Below the pieces are notes generated by a model. It did not search any database, was not told the DNA's origin, and was given only the letters and a program-made list of their open reading frames with translations. A stretch of DNA of 27,530 bases from JACKAN01 sp964502735 (GTDB taxonomy: Bacteria > Bdellovibrionota > Bdellovibrionia > Bdellovibrionales > UBA1609): NCBI GenBank assembly GCA_964502735.1, contig CAZCYD010000039.1, positions 1 through 27,530 on the forward strand, given 5' to 3'. Position 1 is the first letter of the stretch. Every line of letters starts with the position of its first letter. The position numbers were made by a program, and so were the translations under genes. This document shows positions 14,397 to 21,269 of this stretch, one piece after another.

Positions 14397-15893
14397 ATGT
14401 ATTTAATAGACCGTGCAATTGAATTTAATATGGGGGCTTTGAGTCCAGATGGGGCTTTAATTGTACAAACTGGGGAGAGCACAGGGCGTTCAACCAAAGA
14501 GAGGTTTGTTGTTAAAAGGCCAGATGTAGAGAACGAAATTAATTGGGGGGCCGTAAATAAAGCTATTGATTCCGAGTTTGGCGATAGCTTTTTAGCTAAG
14601 TTAGAAAAGAAAGTTCTCGGTGAAAACCACTTTAGCATGAAGGGCTTTGTCGGCTGTTTTGAGGTCGAAGTCTTTTCCACAAGTCCATGGCATATTGCTT
14701 TTGCAGAAAATATGTTTCGCAAAGAAATTGTGGCCTCTTTAAAATCTCAAGTTCAACAGGATTTAAAAATTCAAATTTTTCATTATCCCGAAGGCACAGT
14801 CTCGGGTTTGGGCCTTCAGCATGAATACGAGAAGGCTATTATTGTAGATCCCGCAAGGCTTAAAGTTGGAATTGTTGGCACCAGCTACGCAGGAGAAATT
14901 AAAAAATCTGCCTTTTCGCTTTGCAATTACCTATTGCCAAAGTTTGGTATTCTTCCGATGCACTCTTCTGCCAATTGTGATCTCGATGGAAAAAATTCTT
15001 CGGTTCTTTTTGGTTTGTCGGGGACAGGGAAAACCACTCTCTCTGCAGACCCAGATCGTTATTTAATTGGTGACGATGAAATCATATGGTCTAAGAAAGG
15101 CCTCTCTAATATGGAGGGTGGCTGTTACGCAAAACTAATCAATTTGAGTGCTGAGAATGAGCCAGACATATGGAAGGCCGCGAATCGAAAGGGGTCTATT
15201 TTAGAAAACGTGGATTGGAATCAGAAGACAGGTGAAATTGATTTTTCGTCTAGTCGATACACTGAAAATACCCGAGCTTCATATTCTATTGAGGCCTTAG
15301 ACAAGGTTTTTGATCAAAGTAGAGAATCACAGCCGCCAAGTAGTATTGTGTTTTTAACTGCAGACGCATTTGGAGCACTGCCAGCTTTGGCTAGATTAAA
15401 TAGTTGGCAGGCTCAATACCATTTTATTTCTGGTTATACGGCCAAGTTAGCCGGAACAGAAATTGGCGTTGTCCAGCCCCAGGCGACTTTTAGCTCCTGT
15501 TTTGGCGCACCCTTTATGCCAAGGTCTCCGAAAGTCTACGCAGAGCTTTTAGCTAACCTATGTACACAATACCAGGTTCCCGTCTGGATCTTGAATACGG
15601 GTTGGGTAGGTGGTTATAAGACAGGGCAAAGGTTTCCTATTCCCGTAAGTCGTAGGTTATTAACAGCCATACAAAGTGGGAGTTTAGAGTCTGCAAGGAT
15701 GATAAAGCACCCTATTTTTGGCTTTGAAGTTCCTCAAAGTGTTGAAGGTGTCGATCCACAATGGCTTCAAATTCCTACGGGGTCTCAAGTTGAAGAGCTT
15801 GCACAAAAATTTATAGACAATGCACATATGATACATATACCCACAGACATTGCTAATAAAGGGGGCCCACTGGTCTCTAAGTCTGTTCACTAG
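14397..15893 (+). CDS. pckA: ATP-dependent phosphoenolpyruvate carboxykinase, divergent and short
   Basis: PckA converts oxaloacetate and ATP to PEP, CO2 and ADP, the entry to gluconeogenesis. Catalytic landmarks are kept: TGESTGRS (Arg31), GTSYAGEIKK (Tyr164, Lys169/170), MHSSAN (His), the P-loop GLSGTGKTTLS (Lys212), GDDE (D226, D227), YTENTR (Arg293) and GTE. Several family-conserved positions differ: GDDEHxW is GDDEIIW, GTERG is GTEIG, and the DTR segment is VSRR. At 498 residues it lacks about 35-40 N-terminal residues of E. coli PckA. An in-frame TAA three codons upstream fixes the start at or after this ATG, which follows AAAGGGG. It is most likely an active but divergent enzyme. It is followed 34 bases later by dtd. 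Confidence 0.92.
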   Translation: MYLIDRAIEFNMGALSPDGALIVQTGESTGRSTKERFVVKRPDVENEINWGAVNKAIDSEFGDSFLAKLEKKVLGENHFSMKGFVGCFEVEVFSTSPWHIAFAENMFRKEIVASLKSQVQQDLKIQIFHYPEGTVSGLGLQHEYEKAIIVDPARLKVGIVGTSYAGEIKKSAFSLCNYLLPKFGILPMHSSANCDLDGKNSSVLFGLSGTGKTTLSADPDRYLIGDDEIIWSKKGLSNMEGGCYAKLINLSAENEPDIWKAANRKGSILENVDWNQKTGEIDFSSSRYTENTRASYSIEALDKVFDQSRESQPPSSIVFLTADAFGALPALARLNSWQAQYHFISGYTAKLAGTEIGVVQPQATFSSCFGAPFMPRSPKVYAELLANLCTQYQVPVWILNTGWVGGYKTGQRFPIPVSRRLLTAIQSGSLESARMIKHPIFGFEVPQSVEGVDPQWLQIPTGSQVEELAQKFIDNAHMIHIPTDIANKGGPLVSKSVH

Positions 15894-15927
15894 GGGATTC
15901 AACTTTATTTAAAAAAATGGTGATGAG

Positions 15928-16356
15928 ATGCGATTGGTAATTCAGAGAGTCAGCTGTGCGAGTGTCACGGTTGAAGGGCGATTGATCTCTTCAATTGATA
16001 AGGGTCTTTTGACTTTCTGGGGGGTCGAGAGGGGGGACAAGTTTTCGGATCTGGATCATATGGTGAATAAGATCATCAACTTGCGTATCTTTGAAGATAA
16101 ATTGGGAAAAATGAACCTCTCCCTTCTGGACATAGGGGGAGAGCACCTAATAGTTTCTCAGTTTACCTTGTTGGGCGACTGCACAAAAGGGCGTCGCCCT
16201 CATTTTTTAAACGCTGAAGATCCTCAACTGGCAAAAAGCTTTTATGAGAGAGCTATTGAATTGAGCTCAAAATATGTAAAAACGTCAGGTGGAGTGTTTG
16301 CCGCTAATATGGAAGTGAGTTTAATTAATGAGGGACCTGCAACTTTTGTCTTATAA
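15928..16356 (+). CDS. dtd: D-aminoacyl-tRNA deacylase
   Basis: DTD removes D-amino acids (and glycine from tRNA-Ala) from mischarged tRNAs. The 142-residue protein is full length. It starts MRLVIQRVSCASVTVEG, has the SQFTLLGD motif (about 78-85, including the conserved Ser-Gln-x-Thr) and closes with the Gly-cisPro motif in NEGPATFVL, where NxGPxT is standard. The catalytic pocket is therefore intact. It lies 34 bases after pckA on the same strand and probably shares its transcript. The copy 2 repeat at 16358-16378 begins directly after its stop. Confidence 0.95.
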   Translation: MRLVIQRVSCASVTVEGRLISSIDKGLLTFWGVERGDKFSDLDHMVNKIINLRIFEDKLGKMNLSLLDIGGEHLIVSQFTLLGDCTKGRRPHFLNAEDPQLAKSFYERAIELSSKYVKTSGGVFAANMEVSLINEGPATFVL

Positions 16357-16357
16357 A

Positions 16358-16378
16358 ACCCAAATCTGCGGATAAAAT
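16358..16378. repeat. 21-bp repeat, copy 2, at a convergent gene junction
   Basis: CCCAAATCTGCGGATAAAA, flanked by A and T, matches 5590-5610 at 20 of 21 positions. It lies between the dtd stop (+) and the end of the M23 gene (-). The one change breaks the palindrome present in copy 1. Confidence 0.55.
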
Positions 16379-16393
16379 TATCGTAATCAAGAA

Positions 16394-17401
16394 TTAGAAG
16401 TCGAGAATATAGTTTATAGGATCTACGGCAACTCCACGAATCCTCACTTCGTAGTGACAATGGGCTCCTGTTGAACGCCCGGTGCTGCCAACTTCAGCAA
16501 TAACATCGTAACGTCTTACCGACTGTCCGCTAGAGACTAAGACTCTATAATTGTGAGCATAGCGGGTTTGAATGCCATACCCATGGTCTATAGTAACAAT
16601 GTTTCCATAACCACTTTGATAGCCAGCGAACGTCACAACTCCATCAGCCGTTGCAATAATGGGTGTACCCCTAGGCGCAGCAAGGTCTAGGCCGGAGTGC
16701 ATCGTAGGAGCTCCAGTAAAAGGATCCGCGCGGACTCCAAAACGTGAAGAAAACCAACCTCGGGTGGGACGAACACTTGGAGTTGCACGGATAAAGTTCT
16801 CTCGCTCAGATAGGTTTTCCCAAAGTTGCATGACTTTTCTCTCGAGGGCCTGAGTGTTTTGACCGGCAATTTCAATTCTTTCAGTCATCTTTTCTGAGAG
16901 TGGCTTTTGGTCTTCAACTTTTTTGTAAATAAGGGGGCGCGAAAGGAGTCGATTTCTATTCTCAACCCATGCGCTTGGATGTTTATAGCTTTGCAATAGA
17001 GAGCTTGTATTGACTCTGGCTTTTTCTCCAGTGGCTACATAATCCACTGTAAAATACTCTGTAGGCGTTGCCATGGTCGAAATGGGACCTTGACTGTAGT
17101 ACTCTTGGATAACTTGAATTTTTTCGGTAAGTTTGTCCACTTTTGTCAGTTGACTCTCAAGGCTGTGAAGCTCATTCTCAACAAATTGAAGATTAGTGAG
17201 GAGTTGACTATGCTCTTCTTTAACTTTAACAAATTCAACTCTTGAGGAGAGGAGTTCGAGATAGTCAATAAGAATTGAGGCCACCAAAAAAAACATTATG
17301 GTTCCCAGCACGACAGCGGCTTTAAGACTGGACTGAGTCAGATTCATTACATAAGTTTTACCAATTTGATTGCTGCTGACAAATATTGAGTATTTTTTCA
17401 T
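16394..17401 (-). CDS. Membrane-anchored M23 metallopeptidase with coiled coil
   Basis: The layout is that of envelope M23 proteins. It has a short cytoplasmic start (MKKYSIFVSSNQIGKTY), one membrane helix at about 28-46, a predicted coiled coil at about 50-105, a linker, and a C-terminal LytM domain. The domain has HSGLDL (H235, D239), YAHN (H282) and HCHYEV (H314, H316), the complete zinc and catalytic set, so it should cut peptidoglycan cross-links in the periplasm. I chose the ATG at 17401 (335 residues). The longer frame back to 17491 adds 30 residues of atypical sequence and would overlap the divergent gene's start at 17457. Its ribosome site is weak. Confidence 0.9.
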   Translation of the reverse strand: MKKYSIFVSSNQIGKTYVMNLTQSSLKAAVVLGTIMFFLVASILIDYLELLSSRVEFVKVKEEHSQLLTNLQFVENELHSLESQLTKVDKLTEKIQVIQEYYSQGPISTMATPTEYFTVDYVATGEKARVNTSSLLQSYKHPSAWVENRNRLLSRPLIYKKVEDQKPLSEKMTERIEIAGQNTQALERKVMQLWENLSERENFIRATPSVRPTRGWFSSRFGVRADPFTGAPTMHSGLDLAAPRGTPIIATADGVVTFAGYQSGYGNIVTIDHGYGIQTRYAHNYRVLVSSGQSVRRYDVIAEVGSTGRSTGAHCHYEVRIRGVAVDPINYILDF

Positions 17402-17456
17402 GCCGATCTTAAATCTATTAAAATAGAATTGGGCTGTCATTAATAAATGACGAAAA

Positions 17457-17918
17457 ATGACCGATATAAATGTCATGGTAAGGTCCATCACTTATAGCAA
17501 AACTATTCCTGGTCGAGAGGAAATATCTTTGCATCTCGAGTTAGACGATAAGGACAATATTCTGAATGCCAAACTAACGGGGGTAGGGTCTCTCTTCTAC
17601 TTGCAAAAGCTCAGTGAGGTGAGAAGAGCACTTGTTGGGATGATTCATGATATTAAAACACCCGATATTGACGAGGAAGAACCTGGCTCACTGCTTATTC
17701 GCTCGGCCGTCCTTTTTGTGAAGGGCATGTGGTGCCCTCCTTATAAAGAGGAAGTCATTTGTCATTGTCGAGGGGTGAAGACCAATGATGTTGATATCGC
17801 CATAATTACAGGAGCCAGGACAGTTTCAGAAATTATGAGAACAACCTCGGCAAGTACGGCTTGTGGGACCTGTCAGCCTGATGTGATAGACCTAATTCGC
17901 TATTGGACAGGAAAGTAG
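17457..17918 (+). CDS. BFD-type [2Fe-2S] protein with NifU/IscU-like N-terminus
   Basis: The C-terminal half is a bacterioferritin-associated-ferredoxin domain. ICHCRG (C102, C104) and ACGTC (C136, C139) give the CxC-x31-CxxC spacing that binds one [2Fe-2S] cluster, and GARTVSEIMRTTSA lies between. The N-terminal half (EISLHLELDDKDNILNAKLTG, residues 22-42) resembles the opening strand pair of the NifU/IscU scaffold fold. It lacks the scaffold Cys residues, so that part is probably degenerate or repurposed. Roles in iron release or Fe-S transfer are possible. No ferritin gene is nearby. The start lacks a clear ribosome site; Met7 could be the start instead. It is transcribed divergently from the M23 gene. 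Confidence 0.78.
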   Translation: MTDINVMVRSITYSKTIPGREEISLHLELDDKDNILNAKLTGVGSLFYLQKLSEVRRALVGMIHDIKTPDIDEEEPGSLLIRSAVLFVKGMWCPPYKEEVICHCRGVKTNDVDIAIITGARTVSEIMRTTSASTACGTCQPDVIDLIRYWTGK

Positions 17919-17959
17919 GTCTTTAATTTTACATTTAATTGTAATTGGAATGATATTGA

Positions 17960-18988
17960 TTATTTTTGAGAAAATGTGTGGCCAGACAGGCGTTGCAGTA
18001 ACTGAGATACAACTTTATTTTTAAGTTCATTGTAGTCGCCCTCAATAAAGGCACCAGCGGCGTGCATGTGTCCTCCTCCTCCAAAGTTTTCAGCAATTCC
18101 GAGGATCTCAATTTTATCTTTGCTTCTTAGAGAAAGCTTGTATCCATCTTGCGTGTCTTGCCTAAAGAGAGCGGCCGTAATTACGGTTGTGACATTCATT
18201 ATCATGTCGATAACGTCTCTTGAGTCGTCCATATCTAAATTGTTTTTGTTGATATCTTCCAAGCTGAGTTTTAAAATCGCAATCTGTCCATCAGCGTGGT
18301 ATTCAATTTCTGAAAGTACTTTAGCAAGAAAAGAAATTTTTTCTCTGGAAAATGTTGCAAATAAATGGCGATGAATTTCTTCAGGCTGTTTTACAAAATT
18401 TAAAAGTTCTGCACATATCAAGTGGGATGATGGAGCCCCCTTAACATAACGAAATATTTGAGTGTCAAAGGCAATACTCGTGTACAAGGCTTCAGAAATA
18501 CTTTCATCTAAGTGAATTCCCAAATCTTTAATAATAAAATATGAGATCTCCCCTGTGCTAGCGGCACGGGTTTCAATGAAAGAGCCAGCAGTAGGTTCCG
18601 GTCCTTGAATGAGAACGGGATGGTGATCAATAAATAGAATTTTTTTACATTTTTTTTCAAGAGCACTATAAAACGGTTCGACTAACCTTTTATCGTTAGT
18701 GTCAAAAATAAGGCAAAGATCTGTTTCTCCTATTAGCTTGTGTGCTTTGTCATAGGCTTCAATATATGTGTCTGGTTTTAAAAATGAATACTTTGAGGGG
18801 ACTTCATCAACAGTAAAGACGCGAACTTTTTTATTAGATTTCTTTAGAGCATGGTACAATCCGAGCATAGCTCCAAGTCCATCTCCATCACACTGCTTGT
18901 GGGTTGTAAGCAAAATCGAGTTAGCTTGAAGTATTTCGTTTGTAATACTCTTTACATTTAAGCTGTTAAGTCTCGGTGTCGTACCCAT
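17960..18988 (-). CDS. nrnA: DHH/DHHA1 phosphoesterase, NrnA-like
   Basis: NrnA-type enzymes degrade nanoRNA (2-5 nt oligoribonucleotides) and often dephosphorylate 3'-phosphoadenosine 5'-phosphate. The protein shows HKQCDGDGLG (H30, D34, D36, where HxxPDGD is usual), FDTND (D96) and DHHP (121-124) in the DHH domain. The DHHA1 signature GGGGHMHAAGA lies near the C-terminus. All Mn-binding positions are present. The ATG at 18988 (342 residues) is preferred over the GTG at 19006 because AAGGA lies five bases before it. It lies 155 bases downstream of mgtE on the same strand. A cyclic-di-nucleotide phosphodiesterase of the same family is the main alternative. Confidence 0.85.
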   Translation of the reverse strand: MGTTPRLNSLNVKSITNEILQANSILLTTHKQCDGDGLGAMLGLYHALKKSNKKVRVFTVDEVPSKYSFLKPDTYIEAYDKAHKLIGETDLCLIFDTNDKRLVEPFYSALEKKCKKILFIDHHPVLIQGPEPTAGSFIETRAASTGEISYFIIKDLGIHLDESISEALYTSIAFDTQIFRYVKGAPSSHLICAELLNFVKQPEEIHRHLFATFSREKISFLAKVLSEIEYHADGQIAILKLSLEDINKNNLDMDDSRDVIDMIMNVTTVITAALFRQDTQDGYKLSLRSKDKIEILGIAENFGGGGHMHAAGAFIEGDYNELKNKVVSQLLQRLSGHTFSQK

Positions 18989-19143
18989 TTTAATCCTTGT
19001 TATCACAATCTAATGACTCTCCAGTCAAAGTGTGAGCCATAGTGCTTTTTTTCTTTTCGGAAGAGCCTCATTCATCCTTAATAGAATCGTATGGCTTGCT
19101 AGACCAAAATCCTGTTTGCAAGTTGATTTAACTTTATGATTAA

Positions 19144-20496
19144 TTATGCCGCAAGAAACTTTAAGCTCAAAGCGGCAATTCCCAAAAAACTAAAGAAACT
19201 CATGATATCCATGAAGGTTGTGACAAGTACACCACCGCCGGTGGCGGGATCCCAGCCCATTTTCTTTAAGGTTACAGGTACGACAGATCCAGCCACAGAG
19301 GCTAATAGGGAGTTAATAATCATGGATATGCAAATGATTATTGACACCATAGTATTCCCTTTCCAGACCCATGTCAGCAGACCTGCACTGATACCAATAG
19401 CTATGCCTATGGCGACCCCCACCATGATCTCTTTAAGGATAGCTCGTGTTTGAGAAATAAAACTGAAGTCACCGGTTGCCAAGCCTCTGGTAACGACAGT
19501 GAGGCTCTGGATAGCCGTATTTCCTCCCATTCCCGCAACAATGTTTTTCAAACTTGCCAGTATAATAAGGTGGCTCATAGTTTCTTCGAACAGGCTAACG
19601 ACAAAACTAGCAAGAGCCCCGAGAAGCAGATTCAAGTACATCCATGGCAATCGCTTTTTTATAGACTCTTTGGCGGGAGTGAAAACGCGGTCGTCTTCCT
19701 GTAGACCCGCTTGAGCGTAAATATCAGCAGTGGCTTGTTGTTGAACAATGTCGAGTATATCGTCGACAGTTATGATGCCAAGAAGTTCACGATCCTGATT
19801 GATTACGGGAACAGCAATGAGGTCATAGTGAGAAACCAACTCAGCTGCTTTTTCAATAGGGTCCTCTGGATACACCGCTACAACATCAGTCTTTATAAGT
19901 TCAGATAAGGGCTTTGACTCCGGAGCTGTTGCCAATTGCCGAAGAGAAAGAATGCCACGGAGTTGGTGGCGTTCGTTTACGCAATAAATGTAATATATGG
20001 ATTCGGTTTGTGCCCTCTTGCGGAGTTCACTGAGTGCCGTGCTAGCATTGAGACTTACAGGTAAATTAAAGACTTCGGCGTGCATCATTCTACCAGCAGA
20101 ATCTTCGGGGTAACTCAAATACTGTTCAATTTTTTTAGCTTTGTCTCTTGTGATTTTAGCTAGAATCTCAGTTTGTTCGCCTTTATTGAGCAGGCTCAAA
20201 AAATATGCGGCGTCATCAAAATTAGCCTGTTCGATGATTCTAAATTGCTGCTCTGGCTCAATATTGCGCAGCGCATCTTCAAGTTGTTGTTCAGGCACAA
20301 CAACTAAAGTTTTCACAGCTTTGTTAATACCGATTAGGGCCTCTATAAAAAGTCTTAATTCCCTCTTATTTAAATTACTTAACAAGGAGGCCAAATCATG
20401 GGGCTCAAGTTTGTTCAATATAGATCGCAGAGGGCGGTTGTTGCGTCCAACTAGTAAGCGTTTAATAATTGCGGTGTTTGCGGCATTAATTTTCAT
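19144..20496 (-). CDS. mgtE: MgtE-family magnesium transporter
   Basis: MgtE is a Mg-gated Mg2+ channel. The layout is complete. An N-terminal helical superhelix (about 15-120) is followed by the linker motif PEDSAGRMM, two CBS domains (about 125-250, with SLRQLATAPESKPLSEL and GIITVDDILDIV), a plug helix and five membrane helices. The membrane part has GMGGNTAIQSLTVVTRGLA and WDPATGGGVLVTTFMD, whose Asp lines the pore. The start at 20496 gives 450 residues, the usual length, and has GGAGG just upstream (20500-20504), although only three bases from the ATG. The longer TTG-initiated form to 20535 is less likely. No Mg-sensing leader was recognised in the divergent gap to greA. Confidence 0.93.
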   Translation of the reverse strand: MKINAANTAIIKRLLVGRNNRPLRSILNKLEPHDLASLLSNLNKRELRLFIEALIGINKAVKTLVVVPEQQLEDALRNIEPEQQFRIIEQANFDDAAYFLSLLNKGEQTEILAKITRDKAKKIEQYLSYPEDSAGRMMHAEVFNLPVSLNASTALSELRKRAQTESIYYIYCVNERHQLRGILSLRQLATAPESKPLSELIKTDVVAVYPEDPIEKAAELVSHYDLIAVPVINQDRELLGIITVDDILDIVQQQATADIYAQAGLQEDDRVFTPAKESIKKRLPWMYLNLLLGALASFVVSLFEETMSHLIILASLKNIVAGMGGNTAIQSLTVVTRGLATGDFSFISQTRAILKEIMVGVAIGIAIGISAGLLTWVWKGNTMVSIIICISMIINSLLASVAGSVVPVTLKKMGWDPATGGGVLVTTFMDIMSFFSFLGIAALSLKFLAA

Positions 20497-20685
20497 TTTC
20501 CTCCATATAATGTCTTTTGTAGTTGTCTGCGTCAAAGAAATTCATATAATAGCGGGCTTACTTAGTTTCTGCTGAAGTGAAATGTGATCCTGTCAAAAGG
20601 AATTTAGAATAAACAGGGTGGAGAATAACTGGGTAAGGAACAAAAACTTGATTAAAAATAAACTAGGTTAAAAATAAATTTGAAA

Positions 20686-20715
20686 GAAGCAAGCTTTTGA
20701 TGCAGGGCTTGTTTC
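20686..20715 (+). promoter_or_regulatory. greA: Imperfect hairpin in the greA leader
   Basis: GAAGCAAGC (20686-20694) and GCTTGTTTC (20707-20715) pair over nine positions with one mismatch around a 12-base loop, ending 21 bases before the greA ATG. It could affect greA translation or early termination. No T-run follows. Low confidence. Confidence 0.3.
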
Positions 20716-20736
20716 AAGAACATTTTGGAGATGAGT

Positions 20737-21213
20737 ATGAATGACAAAGTGCCAATGACTATTGCTGGCAAAGAAAAGTTGGAAGATGAGTTGAAAGATC
20801 TTATTCAAAATCAAAGGCCTGCAGTTATAAAAGCGATAGAGGCCGCACGTGAGAACGGAGATCTAAGTGAAAATGCAGATTATGATGCAGCCAAGGAGAA
20901 GCAAGCCTTTGTTGAGGCAAGAATTTCTGACATACAAGGTAAGTTAGCTAATGCTGAAGTTATTGATACTGAGAGTTTAAAGAGTGATAGAATTACTTTT
21001 GGTGCAAGTGTTGTTCTATTAGATTTAGACACAGAAGAGAAAATTGAGTATAAGATAGTGGGTGAAGATGAAGCCGATGTAAAGGCGGGGAAGATCTCTG
21101 TATATTCTCCACTAGCTAGATCTATTATTGGTCGAAAACAAGGAGACGAAGTCGAGTTCAAGAGCCCCAAAGGTGAGAAAGCTTACGAAATTATCAAGTT
21201 CTACTTTAAATAA
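20737..21213 (+). CDS. greA: Transcription elongation factor GreA
   Basis: GreA enters the RNA polymerase secondary channel and stimulates cleavage of backtracked RNA. The N-terminal coiled coil (about 8-75) carries the tip ENGDLSENADYD with the acidic pair D42 and E45 that coordinates the catalytic Mg. The C-terminal FKBP-like domain includes KISVYSPLARSIIGRKQGDEVEF. The 158-residue length is standard. The start MNDKVPMT is chosen because GGAG ends six bases before it. An upstream ATG two codons away and a TTG are less well spaced. The next gene begins about 50 bases later. Confidence 0.96.
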   Translation: MNDKVPMTIAGKEKLEDELKDLIQNQRPAVIKAIEAARENGDLSENADYDAAKEKQAFVEARISDIQGKLANAEVIDTESLKSDRITFGASVVLLDLDTEEKIEYKIVGEDEADVKAGKISVYSPLARSIIGRKQGDEVEFKSPKGEKAYEIIKFYFK

Positions 21214-21217
21214 AGAC

Positions 21218-21269
21218 GCAATAAGTAAAAATGCAATAAGCAAGAGGCAGCAAGTAAAAATACAATGAG
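21218..21269 (+). repeat. Imperfect 23-bp direct repeat spanning the next start codon
   Basis: The 23-base segments 21218-21240 and 21247-21269 match at 19 positions, sharing AAGTAAAAAT, and all four differences are transitions. The second copy contains the ATG (21265) of the AsmA-like gene. It fills the gap after greA. Confidence 0.5.

Noticed and set aside
14372..14722. Minus-strand 116-residue frame at the start of pckA
   Set aside because: It is antisense to the conserved N-terminal part of PckA and has no ribosome site or family pattern.
19136..19453. Plus-strand 105-residue hydrophobic frame
   Set aside because: It is the antisense shadow of the MgtE membrane helices.
20497..20736. 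Magnesium-sensing riboswitch between mgtE and greA
   Set aside because: No multi-helix leader matching an M-box was visible. Only a small hairpin in the greA leader was found.
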